Part shown: in pieces, positions 1-11,778 of the stretch
Layout of the letters: each line of letters opens with the position of its first letter
How positions within the stretch are numbered: the stretch's first letter is position 1
DNA from: Paulinella micropora
Lineage: Eukaryota; Cercozoa; Imbricatea; Euglyphida
Direction of reading: 5' to 3'
Assembly (NCBI GenBank): GCA_009731375.1
Contig: BJOX01000265.1
Coordinates: 269,986-319,585, forward strand
Length of the DNA: 49,600 nt
Notes under the pieces: generated by a model
Told to the model about the DNA's origin: nothing
Seen by the model: the letters and a program-made list of their open reading frames with translations, nothing else
The model's database searches: none
Made by a program: the position numbers and the translations under genes

Positions 1-306
1 TCGCTTGTTGAGCCCGGAATAAAACCCACAGTGCTCTGTCGGTTTATACTAGACTGTCGAACAGTCTCGAAACTCCATCTGCTTACTGGGCCCTCTGTAA
101 TGGAGGTGGGAGCTCGTTCTGCAAGGGGCGCTTTATGGAACGAGCCCTGGCCCCGCCTGGTACTAGGAAGCTTTGGTATTGCCTGTATCAGTCCCTTCCA
201 TGCAAACATCACGGCTTAGCTGGGCATCGGGTTAATACTTTACCCACAGACTTCCTGGTTGACGAAATCAGAAGCTCCTTTTTTCTGACATTAGTCGATA
301 TTTCAT
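1..306 (+). mobile_element. 3' end of retrotransposon tail family B, truncated by window start
   Basis: This stretch matches, in the opposite orientation, the copies at 5121-5331, 8540-8812, 9284-9828 and 20960-21185. Read on the plus strand it ends in TAGTCGATATTTCATC and then (TATC)n, the same 3' end as the other copies. It has no coding capacity of its own. It is best read as the 3' untranslated part of a non-LTR retrotransposon or of a non-autonomous derivative. The 5' part lies outside the window. Confidence 0.75.
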
Positions 307-326
307 CTATCTATCTATCTACATAC

Positions 327-394
327 CTCGATGACATACTGTGCAAAGATCCAAAGTACAATACAGCAGCAAGCGCTGCCAAGCAAGCTGCACC
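327..394 (-). CDS. Candidate exon J of the Cys/Trp-rich helical-repeat gene
   Basis: On the minus strand this 68-nt segment starts after the acceptor ATCTAG and ends before the donor GTATGT. It is embedded in (CTAT)n and a retrotransposon tail. In the phase required by the exon at 1052-1155 it is open and reads VQLAWQRLLLYCTLDLCTVC followed by HR. That is amphipathic and Cys-rich, like the rest of the gene. It leaves phase 1, so the gene probably continues past the left edge of the window. The exon call rests on splice signals and phase only. Confidence 0.5.
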
Positions 395-395
395 C

Positions 396-453
<58 letters not shown>

Positions 454-511
454 CTCTCTCTCTCTCTCTCATCTCTTGATCTCTCGATCTCTCGATATCT
501 CTCTCTCCCTC

Positions 512-556
<45 letters not shown>

Positions 557-686
557 TTTTTTTTTTGTTTTTGCTAGAAAGAAGAAGAAGAAGAAAGAAA
601 AAGAAAGAAGAAGAAGGAAGAAGAAAGAGACGAAAAGAAAAGATTGAACAAGACAAAAACATTTGAAGAGATGGTCTCAGAGTGTC

Positions 687-760
<74 letters not shown>

Positions 761-889
761 CCCTCCCCTCCCTCTCTATCTATCTATATATCTATCTATC
801 TATCTATCTATCTCCCTCCCCTTTCTCACAATAAGAATTGAGAGAAGGGGGAAAAGAAACTGAAAAGGAGTCCGAACATTATCAAAACA
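395..889. repeat. (GATA)n, (CT)n and purine-rich microsatellites
   Basis: (GATA)n covers about 397-452, (CT)n about 453-552 and 690-770, with an AAG-rich stretch at 565-650 and (CTAT)n at 776-812. I see no gene here; the ORFs are repeat translations. Confidence 0.9.
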
Positions 890-1026
890 CACATAAAAGC
901 ATCCTAGGTAATTACCCTTGATGTGGTTGGCTTCCCGGGGAAATTCCCTGAAATTCGGAATTTTCCCGGGAAGCTAACCACAACAAGGGTATTACCTAGG
1001 TAATTGGCAGTGAATGCTTTTATGTG
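890..1026. mobile_element. Foldback (MITE-like) element, near-perfect palindrome
   Basis: The two halves are inverted copies. The ends are ACATAAAAGCAT on the left and ATGCTTTTATGT on the right. Inside them CCTAGGTAAT, CTTGATGTGGTT and CTTCCCGGG on the left pair with ACCTAGGTAAT, CTTGTTGTGGTT and CTTCCCGGG on the right. The spacer is only about 15 nt. The whole would form one long hairpin in RNA or single-stranded DNA. There is no coding capacity. A miniature inverted-repeat transposon is the likeliest origin; I could not see a clear target-site duplication. Confidence 0.65.
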
Positions 1027-1051
1027 ACACAAGTCAAAGTTATAAACTGAC

Positions 1052-1155
1052 CTTGTTTTCAGTGCGCTGCAGTATTGTGCGATGTCGCGTTGCATGTTAT
1101 GCAAAGCGCACGTGAGGCATTGAGAACCCAGCTTGTTCCAGCCACGGCCACACAC
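1052..1155 (-). CDS. Exon I of the Cys/Trp-rich helical-repeat gene
   Basis: The minus strand shows the acceptor GGCGCAG before GTGTGTGG, 34 open codons, and the good donor CAAG/GTCAGT. The protein starts VCGRGWNKLGSQCLTC. It aligns position by position with the exon at 10336-10387 (VCQRGVAKLRTLCFTC) and with 4606-4753 (VCGRGWSKLPGALC). A shared motif across 9 kb with different nucleotides argues for true coding sequence. It exits in phase 2, which fits the entry phase of the exon at 327-394. The function is not recognised. Confidence 0.6.
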
Positions 1156-1159
1156 CTGC

Positions 1160-1180
1160 GCCATGATAGATAGATAGATG

Positions 1181-1223
<43 letters not shown>

Positions 1224-1252
1224 GGATGGATGGATGGATGGATGGATGGATG

Positions 1253-1296
<44 letters not shown>

Positions 1297-1790
1297 CATA
1301 GATAGATACATAGATAGATACATAGATTATTGATTATAATAATATTATGTATATGGTTGCGGTATGATGTTCTATACATTTCATCTGCAGATAAACAGCA
1401 TTTATATCATTTATATTTCATTTACTTTATATGATGTGATTTCTATACATACATACATACATACATACATACATACACATACATACACATACATACATAT
1501 ATACATGCATACATACATACCGAGCAACGGCGAATAAAATAATATTATGTACATGGTCACGGTATGATATTCTATAAATTCATCTGCAGATGAACAGCAT
1601 TTATATCATTTATATTTTATTTACTTTATATGATGTGATTTCTATACATACATACATACATACATACATACATACATACATACGTACATACGTACATACA
1701 TACGTACATACATCATACATACATACATACATACATACACATACATACACATACATACATATATACATACATACCGAGCAACGGCGAATG
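1160..1790. repeat. (GATA)n, (GATG)n and (CATA)n tracts with a duplicated AT-rich block
   Basis: (GATA)n with an inner (GATG)n runs to about 1325. Two copies of a roughly 190-bp block (about 1335-1525 and 1540-1780) share GGTATGATRTTCTATA, CATCTGCAGAT and CGAGCAACGGCGAAT around (CATA)n. No gene is seen. Confidence 0.8.
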
Positions 1791-1877
1791 AAAACGTCCA
1801 CCAAACAGGTCCAGCACAGCCCCCTACTCCAGATAGATAGATTAGATAGATAGATGGATAGATAGAGATAGAGATAG

Positions 1878-1915
<38 letters not shown>

Positions 1916-1999
1916 ATAAGAAATAACGTCCACCAAAAAGGTCCAGCACAGCCCCCTACCCCAGATAGATAGATTAGATAGATGGATAGAGAGATAGAG

Positions 2000-2037
<38 letters not shown>

Positions 2038-2125
2038 GATATAACGTCCACCAAACAGGTCCAACACAGCCTACCCCAGATAGATAGATTAGATAGATAG
2101 ATAGCTAGATAGAGATAGAGATAGG

Positions 2126-2164
<39 letters not shown>

Positions 2165-2248
2165 GATATAACGTCCACCAAACAGGTCCAGCACAGCCCC
2201 CTGTCCCAGATAGATAGATTAGATAGACAGATGGATAGAGAGATAGAG

Positions 2249-2282
<34 letters not shown>

Positions 2283-2423
2283 GATATAACGTCCACCAAA
2301 CAGGTCCAGCACAGCCCCCCACCCCAGATAGATAGATTAGATAGACAGATGGATAGATGGATATATAGATAGATAGATAGATAGATAGAGAGATAGATAT
2401 ATATATATATATAGATAGATAGA

Positions 2424-2467
<44 letters not shown>

Positions 2468-2536
2468 GATATAACGTCCACCAAACAGGTCCAGCACAGC
2501 CCCCTACCCCAGATAAATAGATTAGATAGACAGATG

Positions 2537-2570
<34 letters not shown>

Positions 2571-2571
2571 G

Positions 2572-2609
<38 letters not shown>

Positions 2610-2677
2610 GATATAACGTCCACCAAACAGGTCCAGCACAGCCCCCTACCCTAGATAGATTAGACAGACAGATGGAT

Positions 2678-2720
<43 letters not shown>

Positions 2721-2779
2721 CAGATAGATAGATAGATAGATAGATAGATATAGATAGATACATAGATAGATAGATAGAC

Positions 2780-2842
<63 letters not shown>

Positions 2843-2870
2843 CGTCTGGTCCAGCACAGCCCTCTATAAG
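1790..2870 (-). repeat. Compound satellite: (GATA)n punctuated by about eight copies of a 38-bp exon-like cassette
   Basis: The cassette contains ACGTCCACCAAACAGGTCC followed by AGCACAGCCCCCTACCCC. It recurs near 1797, 1924, 2041, 2167, 2286, 2473 and 2611, with a fragment at 2842. Each copy is separated by 70-160 bp of GATA variants. On the minus strand it reads GLCWTCLVDV, close to the end of exon H at 10336-10387 (LCFTCV). The copies look like partial exon duplicates carried along with GATA expansion rather than a conventional satellite. Confidence 0.7.
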
Positions 2871-2876
2871 GTCGGG

Positions 2877-3050
2877 TGAAAAATTTCGGCCACTTCACCT
2901 TTCACCGTAAATACGGGGAATTTTGGGCTACACTTTTATTTGTGGACAACAAATGTACCGTAACTACCGGCTGGCCGAAATTCTTCACAACTTTGAATAG
3001 CAAACGTACCGCTATTATGGGATAATTTGTTCTGGCCGAAAATTTTCACT
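2877..3050. mobile_element. Short inverted-repeat element (MITE-like)
   Basis: The left end GTGAAAAATTTCGGCCA and the right end TGGCCGAAAATTTTCAC form an inverted repeat of about 17 bp with one mismatch. A third, degenerate copy of the end lies near 2970-2989. The interior has no ORF. A small DNA-transposon derivative is the simplest reading. Confidence 0.5.
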
Positions 3051-3281
3051 ATTCGTTAGATGCATTCCAGTTTTATGTAAGAAAATAAAATGATATAATA
3101 TGCGAACAAAAACCACTAAACATGTCCAACACAGTCCGTGAAGGATATATATACTAGTTCTATGTAATGTAATACAATACATAGAAACGAAATAGATATT
3201 GGAAACAACAACGTCCACCAATGTCCAACACAACCCCCTACCCCAGATAGATAGATTAGATAGATTAGCTTGATAGATTAG

Positions 3282-3349
<68 letters not shown>

Positions 3350-3437
3350 GTAGAGAGATAGAGATAGATAGATAGATAGATAGATAGATAGGTAGATAGG
3401 TAGATAGATAGAAGACAAGGTACTCGCGGGAAGGAAG

Positions 3438-3469
<32 letters not shown>

Positions 3470-3540
3470 CATATATATATATGTATATATATATATACAC
3501 ACATAATATAATATAAAATCTGAAGTGATCTGAGTGTGCT
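3051..3540. repeat. GATA and TA microsatellites with two more exon-H-like cassettes
   Basis: Cassettes related to the 1790-2870 satellite occur at about 3108-3135 (GLCWTCLVV on the minus strand) and 3210-3245 (GLCWTLVDVV). (GATA)n spans about 3245-3412 and (TA)n with (TATG)n about 3437-3505. Confidence 0.65.
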
Positions 3541-3945
3541 CAGTGGGCAAGTGTGAGGGGCAACCCATCGACTGCACAATGCTACACAATGGCTAGCGCA
3601 ATGTGCACAACGCCTAGATGTACACAATGCTACACCATATCTAGCGCAAGGTGCACAATGACTACGTTTTGCTACACAATGGCTACACAATGGCTACACA
3701 ATGGCTAGCGCAATGTGCACAATCACTACGTTATAGCTACACAATGGCTAACACAATGGCTAGCGCAATGTGCACAATGACTACGTTATAGCTACACCAT
3801 GGCTACACAATGGCTAGCGCAATGTGCACAATGACTACGCTGTAGATACATAATGGCTACACAATGGCTAGCGCAATGTGCACAATTACTACGTTGTGGA
3901 TGTACACAATTCTACACAATGGCTAGCTAGCGCAATGTGGGTGTG
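3541..3945. repeat. Minisatellite built on CTACACAATGGCTAGCGCAA
   Basis: At least six diverged units of about 45-65 bp contain GGCTAGCGCAATGTGCACAA and then TGACTACGTTATAG or variants. Inside the units the 12-mer GGCTACACAAT is itself repeated one to three times. No convincing reading frame crosses it. Confidence 0.85.
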
Positions 3946-4140
3946 TACACCAACTTTAAGTAAAGTAAAGCTGGGACAAAAAATTAAAAGATATAAATAT
4001 GACTAACAGAAAAGGTCCACCCACCAACGATGATGTCCATCACTGTCCCCTATAGATGTATACCCATTTTATGTAAACATAATATCTGCAAATAAAATAT
4101 TAACATAATATGTACAAATAAAATAACGCGGCCTTCAAAA

Positions 4141-4188
<48 letters not shown>

Positions 4189-4542
4189 CGTCTCAACAAT
4201 TCCCGATAGCTGTACACCGCTTTACGTGTGTTACTACTTATATATACTAGTATCTGTACGAATATATTATGCATGAATGCAAGCTTGCGACATGTAGGTA
4301 CGTATGTCTGCATGCACGTATGTATGTATGCATCAAATTGAATGCGATGTATCAACTTATTTCGTAAGTACATATGCCTGCATGCACGTATGTATGTATG
4401 CATCAAATGGAATGCGATGTATCAACTTATTTCAAGTCATGCATTTCGTTGGTTATATTGACCAACAAGGTATGTATGTATGTATGTATGTTTGTATGTA
4501 TGTATGTATGTATGTATGTATGTATGTATGTTATGTATATAG

Positions 4543-4594
<52 letters not shown>

Positions 4595-4605
4595 AAAGGA
4601 CATAA
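3946..4605. repeat. Low-complexity spacer with GATA and ATGT arrays
   Basis: AT-rich single-copy sequence at 3946-4138 is followed by (GATA)n at 4141-4188. A 99-bp block is then duplicated (about 4275-4346 and 4346-4437), sharing TCAAATKGAATGCGATGTAT. (ATGT)n and (GATA)n follow to 4594. No gene is seen. Confidence 0.75.
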
Positions 4606-4753
4606 CGACTAGTAGCTGGACACAGTACCGCAGTTTCCGTCGTCCTCTTTGGCAGACGGTGCAGGCTGGGAAGTGAGCATGCAGGTAACAGGTTACGCAG
4701 AGAGCGCCTGGCAGTTTGCTCCAACCACGACCACAAACACGACAACGCGCGCG
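4606..4753 (-). CDS. Exon K of the Cys/Trp-rich helical-repeat gene
   Basis: On the minus strand the acceptor GGCGGTAG precedes an open phase-0 segment. It reads RARCRVCGRGWSKLPGALC, then VTCYLHAHFPACTVCQRGRR and KLRYCVQLLV. The VC(G/Q)RG...KL...C motif occurs twice within it and again at 1052-1155 and 10336-10387. The 3' limit is uncertain; candidate donors are near 4640 and 4615. A gap begins 17 nt upstream of the acceptor. The motif conservation supports coding, but the join to neighbouring exons is not proved. Confidence 0.5.
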
Positions 4754-5120
4754 CTACCGCCAAAAAAAANNNNNNNNNNNNNNNNNNNNNNNNNNNNNNN
4801 NNNNNNNNNNNNNNNNNNNNNNNNNNNNNNNNNNNNNNNNNNNNNNNNNNNNNNNNNNNNNNNNNNNNNNNNNNNNNNNNNNNNNNNNNNNNNNNNNNNN
4901 NNNNNNNNNNNNNNNNNNNNNNNNNNNNNNNNNNNNNNNNNNNNNNNNNNNNNNNNNNNNNNNNNNNNNNNNNNNNNNNNNNNNNNNNNNNNNNNNNNNN
5001 NNNNNNNNNNNNNNNNNNNNNNNNNNNNNNNNNNNNNNNNNNNNNNNNNNNNNNNNNNNNNNNNNNNNNNNNNNNNNNNNNNNNNNNNNNNNNNNNNNNN
5101 NNNNNNNNNNNNNNNNNNNN

Positions 5121-5329
5121 CTCCCTAGTACCAGGCGGGGCCAGGGCTCGTTCCATAAGCGCCCCTTGCAGAACGAGCTCCCACCTCCATTACAGAGGGC
5201 CCAGTAAGCAGATGGAGTTTCGAGACTGTGACATCGACAGTCTAGCATAAACCGACAGAGCACTGTGGGTTTTATTCCGGGCTCAACAAGCGAGAAAGGG
5301 CACCCTGAGGGAACAGGATTGTGCTTCCC

Positions 5330-5331
<2 letters not shown>
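5121..5331 (-). mobile_element. Retrotransposon tail family B, 5'-truncated copy
   Basis: This copy is near-identical to 9420-9625 and matches the reverse complement of 1-180. The 5' break, after GGAAGCACAATC on the minus strand, abuts (CTAT)n. The 3' part is lost in the 4770-5120 gap. Confidence 0.8.
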
Positions 5332-6600
<1,269 letters not shown>

Positions 6601-6649
6601 TGTCATGTCTACCACTAGGTCTATAAAACAAGTCCAGCTTCTCTGTTTG

Positions 6650-6689
<40 letters not shown>

Positions 6690-7220
6690 GAACACTAGAT
6701 CGACTAACTTTAGCTGCGATATCACTGAACACATGAATAGAAAAATAGATAGAAATAGAAAATAGAAATATTAGATAGATAAATGGAGGCGCTAGACCAC
6801 TAGGCCTACAAAGCTAGGAAAGAAAGAAAGAAAGAAAGAAAGAAAGAGAAAGAAGAAAGGAAGGAAAGAAAGAAAGAAGGAAAGAAAGAAAGAAGGAAAG
6901 AAAGATAGAAGGAAAGAAAGAAAGAAAGAAGGAAAGAAGGATCCAGCATCTGTTTTTCAGCTTTGACATCAAACACATGAATATGTAAAAACTGGGATAG
7001 ATATGTTTGGTCTATCAGCGCTACAGATCCGGAGACATAGGCAACCATTAGATAGGTAGAGAAAGATAGAGAGGTAGATAGAGGACAACTATACCAGGAG
7101 GTCTATTAGGCAAGTGAAGCATCTCTGTTTGAGCTTGACGTGTCCTAATAATAATAATAATAATAATTCTAATAGGCTTCCTCAGACTATAATAATTCTA
7201 ATAATAATAATAATAATAAT
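6601..7220. repeat. Mixed GATA, GAAA and AAT tracts with related short cassettes
   Basis: Short non-repetitive pieces at 6606-6650, 6700-6745, 6790-6820, 6945-7048 and 7085-7146 share words such as CTAGGTCTATAAAACAAGT, AAGCATCTCTGTTT and CACATGAATA. They appear to be fragments of one ancestral unit separated by microsatellite growth. On the minus strand the 6806-7048 piece is open (GSVALIDQTYLSQFLHIH), but no splice sites decide it. Confidence 0.5.
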
Positions 7221-7223
7221 AAT

Positions 7224-7396
7224 AGTGTATCTCCTGCCAATTGCTGAGCCAAAAGGCCATGTGCATCCAGTCCTCCATTCCATAAGGAAAGTCTCCACAC
7301 CAACCGGTGGAATAAAGGAAGTGACGGCATAGAACATTACTCTAGGAGCTTTATACCAATCAGCCCATGGAAAGGACCGATGGCCTATGTACTCCC

Positions 7397-7400
<4 letters not shown>
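7224..7400 (-). mobile_element. SINE-like element C inside (AAT)n
   Basis: About 175 bp is repeated at 35167-35343 with only a few differences. Both copies are bounded on both sides by (AAT)n. Read on the minus strand, the 3' end CAGGAGATACACTATT runs into (ATT)n, like the tRNA-derived SINE at 17930-18160. A degenerate Pol III A box (TGGGCTGATTGG) lies near the 5' end. It could equally be a LINE 3' fragment. Confidence 0.6.
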
Positions 7401-7433
<33 letters not shown>

Positions 7434-7451
7434 NNNNNNNNNNGTGATTCC

Positions 7452-7523
<72 letters not shown>

Positions 7524-7566
7524 CATAATCATAATAATGATAATGATAATAATAATGATAATAATG

Positions 7567-7628
<62 letters not shown>

Positions 7629-7768
7629 TACCGAGATGGCATGCAGAACAGCGAGGCCAGATGTGCTCCATAAAGCAACTGAAGCAGCGAGACCAAAGCT
7701 TGCACCACCCTGTACAGAAAATACATACATGTAATATGTATATATATATATATGTATTTATTTATCGG
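7401..7768. repeat. (AAT)n array followed by an exon-H-like cassette
   Basis: (AAT)n spans about 7398-7625, with a gap at 7434-7443 and an AATG/AATC-rich core. The cassette at 7627-7720 reads WCKLWSRCFSCFMEHIWPRC on the minus strand after the acceptor-like CTGTACAG. It resembles 7914-7960, 8066-8110 and 8270-8311. Confidence 0.6.
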
Positions 7769-7905
7769 TCACCTCCGCAAACTGTGGTCAGTTTACCGAT
7801 AAAACTACATATGCGGCGCGCTAAATTTGACGTGTTTTGCGGGCTCGCCGGCCCGGCTCGCCCGCAAAACACGTCAAATTTGTGGCTAGCCGCATAATAT
7901 ACTAC
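7769..7905. mobile_element. Foldback element D, copy 1
   Basis: This copy has two nested hairpins. The second pairs AAATTTGACGTGTTTTGCGG with its inverted copy around a GC-rich loop (about 7827-7893) and is flanked by ATGCGGC/GCCGCAT. A diverged second copy lies at 16077-16222. There is no coding capacity. Confidence 0.65.
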
Positions 7906-8128
7906 TATGTAATGTACATTCTCTATAAAACAGGTGAGGCAGCAAGACAAGAGCTTGCACAACCTGTACAGAAATACATACATGTAATATGTATATATGT
8001 ACTTACATGTCCATAAATAGATTTGCATGTAATATGTATATATGTATTTATTTATGTAATGTACATCCCCTATAAAGCAAGTGAAACAACGAGACCAGAG
8101 ACAGAAATACATATGCAATATGTATATA

Positions 8129-8194
<66 letters not shown>

Positions 8195-8539
8195 GCCTAC
8201 CTACCCACCTATCTATCTATCGATCTTGTATTTATGTAATGTAATATTGTTTGTATGTGTTGATTAAAAGCAGGGAGGCCAGAGATGCTCTCTTGAACAG
8301 GTGAAGCAGCAAGAGAATATGTACAGGTATGTATGTATGTATGTATGTACGTATGTATGTATGTATGTATGTAATATTGTGCGTAAGTATTGGTTCAAAT
8401 TACGTATAGTGAATTACTCATATAGTGTGTGTATACACACACAGACATATATATATATATATACCTCTACCGCAGTCGTAGCATCTTGGTACCAGATGGT
8501 CTCCTAAACAAAGAATAGATAGATAGATAGATAGATAGA
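7906..8539. repeat. Tetranucleotide arrays with three more exon-H-like cassettes
   Basis: Cassettes at 7914-7960 (LCKLLSCCLTCFIENVHY), 8066-8110 (LWSRCFTCFIGDVHY) and 8270-8311 (SCCFTCSREHLWP) lie on the minus strand between (CTAT)n at 8130-8220, (GTAT)n and (TA)n. 7914-7960 follows a good acceptor (TTTCTGTACAG). They are diverged copies of one another. Confidence 0.55.
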
Positions 8540-8811
8540 TGAGCTTCTGATTTCGTCAACCAAGGAAGTCTGTGGGTAAAGTATTAACCCGATGCCCAGC
8601 TAAGCCGTGATGTTTGCACGGAAGGGACTGATACAGGCAATACCAAAGCTCCCTAGTACCAGGCGGGGCCAGGGCTCGTTCCATAAAGCGCCCCTTGCAG
8701 AACGAGCTCCCACCTCCATTACAGAGGGCCCAGTAAGCAGATAGAGTTTCGAGACTGTCGACAGTCTAGTATAAACCGACAGAGCACTGTGGGTTTTATT
8801 CCGGGCTCAAC

Positions 8812-8812
<1 letters not shown>
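8540..8812 (-). mobile_element. Retrotransposon tail family B, copy bounded by GATA on both sides
   Basis: This copy matches 9303-9592 closely. The usual 3' segment ending TAGTCGATATCTC is missing: the sequence passes straight from GATGAG to CTTCTGATT. This fits deletion between two GAG triplets. The 5' break after GTTGAGCCC abuts (CTAT)n on the minus strand. It has been inserted into, or grown inside, a GATA array. Confidence 0.85.
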
Positions 8813-8869
<57 letters not shown>

Positions 8870-8952
8870 GTAGGTAGGTAGGTAGGTAGGTAGGTAGATA
8901 GAGTAGGTAGGTAGGTAGGTAGGTAGAGAGATAGATGATAGATAGATAGATG

Positions 8953-9064
8953 AGATATCGCAAAGGAATGTAGTCCTTGCAAAGGAACGCAGTTTCACAT
9001 CAAACAATAATTTGTGTACTGTGCATGTGTCCGGGATGGGAATCACGGGTAGACTGTGTTCTGA
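8953..9064 (-). mobile_element. Retrotransposon tail family A, 5'-truncated copy in GATA
   Basis: About 110 bp matches the 3' tail of the retrotransposon at 23583-27361. The minus-strand 3' end is GCGATATCTCATC(TATC)n and the 5' break after CAGAACACAG abuts (ATCT)n. It lies between family B copies in the same orientation. Confidence 0.85.
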
Positions 9065-9120
9065 GATAGATAGATAGATAGAGAGATAGATAGAGTAGGT
9101 AGGTAGGTAGGTAGATAGAG

Positions 9121-9156
<36 letters not shown>

Positions 9157-9206
9157 GGGTAGATAGCATCTTGGCACCTGATGGTCTCCTACACAAAGAA
9201 TAGAAC

Positions 9207-9283
<77 letters not shown>

Positions 9284-9284
<1 letters not shown>

Positions 9285-9828
9285 GAGATATCGACTAATG
9301 TCAGAAAAAAGGAGCTTCTGATTTCGTCAACCAAGGAAGTCTGTGGGTAAAGTATTAACCCGATGCCCAGCTAAGCCGTGATGTTTGCACGGAAGGGACT
9401 GATACAGGCGATACCAAAGCTCCCTAGTACCAGGCGGGGCCAGGGCTCGTTCCATAAGCGCCCCTTGCAGAACGAGCTCCCACCTCCATTACAGAGGGCC
9501 CAGTAAGCAGATGGAGTTTCGAGACTGTTCGACAGTCTAGTATAAACCGACAGAGCACTGTGGGTTTTATTCCGGGCTCAACAAGCGAGAAAGGGCACCC
9601 TGAGGGAACAGGATTGTGCTTCCCGTCGCTATTTCGGCATGTGACTCATAGGCGTATGGCTAGGCACACATAAGGCACCCCACCACGGGCCCAGCACACC
9701 CACACCATCCCCTAATTCTCTGTCTGTCGACAGATGGCACCCATTTCAAAAAAACAAGCCCAAGGGAGGGTCAGTGACACCTCAAGTGGCCTTGGTTCAC
9801 TTCGTGGAGTAAGTGATGAGATCAATTG
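9284..9828 (-). mobile_element. Longest copy of retrotransposon tail family B
   Basis: This 545-bp copy ends 3' in TCTGACATTAGTCGATATC and TCATC(TATC)n. Beyond the part shared with other copies it adds about 200 bp at 9625-9828, which is probably nearer the element's 5' side or the end of its ORF. I see no reading frame with reverse-transcriptase motifs in it. Directly upstream on the minus strand is a second, 40-bp copy of the 3' end (9829-9868), so the two are head to tail. Confidence 0.8.
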
Positions 9829-9868
9829 ATGAGATATCGACTAATGTCAGAAAAAAAACAAAAAAAAA
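9829..9868 (-). mobile_element. Extremely truncated family B 3' end, head to tail with 9284-9828
   Basis: The minus strand reads poly-T, TCTGACATTAGTCGATATCT and CATC, then directly AATTGATCTCATCAC of the next element. Its 5' side abuts (ATCT)n. It repeats the arrangement seen at 27480 for family A. Confidence 0.7.
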
Positions 9869-9870
9869 AG

Positions 9871-9920
<50 letters not shown>

Positions 9921-10023
9921 GTAGGTAGGTAGGTAGGTAGGTAGGTAGGTAGGTAGGTAGGTAGGTAGGTAGATAGATAGATAGATAGANNNNNNNNNNN
10001 NNNNNNNNNNNNNNNNNNNNNNN

Positions 10024-10059
<36 letters not shown>

Positions 10060-10104
10060 GTAGGTAGGTAGGCAGGTAGGTAGGTAGGTAGGTAGGTAGG
10101 TAGG

Positions 10105-10148
<44 letters not shown>

Positions 10149-10183
10149 AAGATAGATAGAAAGATACATAGATAGATAGATAT

Positions 10184-10216
<33 letters not shown>

Positions 10217-10217
10217 C

Positions 10218-10265
<48 letters not shown>

Positions 10266-10335
10266 GGAATAGGTAGGTAGGTAGGTAGGTAGGTAGGTAG
10301 GTAGTTAGGCAGGTAGGTAGGTAGTATAACTATAC
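9869..10335. repeat. (GATA)n and (GTAG)n array
   Basis: Tetranucleotide arrays with a 34-N gap at 9990-10023. No gene is seen. Confidence 0.95.
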
Positions 10336-10453
10336 CAACACAAGTGAAGCAAAGCGTTCGTAGCTTGGCCACACCTCGCTGGCAGACCTATACATACATA
10401 CAAGACATAAAGATTTAGGGGACTCTCGGATGGTTACGGAGCGGAAGGTGACT

Positions 10454-10503
<50 letters not shown>

Positions 10504-11729
10504 TGCATGTGTATATGCATATGTATATATACATGGATAAAGCTATGGATATGTATATGGATATGGATATGGATATGGATACAGGTATATGTATATATGT
10601 ATATGTATGTGTACATACCGCACAGCGCGGGCGGTACACAACATTGTACAGGGTCAGGCAGATAGTTGACACGACTAACCCAATTGCTTTAACCACCAAT
10701 ACTACCCCTCGGACTAAAGCTGTGCAGACGTTACGCAGGCCGGAGAGCAACATTGTGCAGGTATTGTTCAGGGCCGTTACGGCCCGATTGCACAGCCCCT
10801 TGATCGCGCGCCAGGACTTTTGCGAAACGGTAATGCAGGTATTATCCAGGGCCGTTACGGCCCGATTGCACAGCCCCTTGATCGCGCGCCAGGACTTTTG
10901 CGAAACGGTAACAAAGCTGTGCAGACTGTTACAGATGCTGTTGTACCAACCATGCACACAAGCCGCCAAAACCTGTATGTATGTATGTATATAAGTATGT
11001 ATGTATGTATGTATGTATATTAATCATTATGTGTATTTACTCTGATATGTATCTATGTAGGTCTCACCTGCATCCACGCCCACATGCTGCTAGCTGCTTG
11101 GGAACCTACATACATACATACATACATACATACATACATACATACATACATACCCAATATCTTCACCCAAGTACACCCCTCTCTCAGCCGTTTCTTCCCA
11201 GGCGCCCAGACGTGCACCTCCGCTACCGCTACCGCCCAACGCACAATCCACGTGACCGCCGCCAACAGCCGGTGCATGCCTTCCATGCCCCTAGCCACCA
11301 CTCGCCCGATCTTGCCCGCGGTCGCCGCCACCGCCGACCGGGTTTCCCGGCGAATTCTGCGCAAAGTGTTTAGCAATTTCTCCGCCATGTGGCCGAGCAT
11401 GTCCCAACTGGCCTGCAGGGCAGTTTTGGCCCAGTGTGCAGCCATCTGCAGGTGTTCGGCTAAACGCAAATATTTCTCGGCAAGGAAATCCACGGGAATC
11501 TGTCGAGCGGTCCACAGCAACGCGTCGCGGCCGCAGCCAGCGGCAAATTTTGCAGCGGCACACGCGGCTTGAAAATAGCGGTGGCAGGTGTGAGGTATCG
11601 CGTGGAGCAAGTGACGGGCTTTGTCGACAAATGAGCGCAGCACGCGGTAGCAACCGCTGGATCGCACGGCTTGGCCGCAACCTGGATGAACGTGATAAAG
11701 ATGTTGAGAGAGAGAGAGAGAGAGAGAGA

Positions 11730-11778
<49 letters not shown>

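Noticed and set aside
1790-2870. CRISPR-like array of regularly spaced repeats
   Set aside because: The spacers are GATA microsatellite rather than unique sequence, and the genome is eukaryotic with no cas genes.
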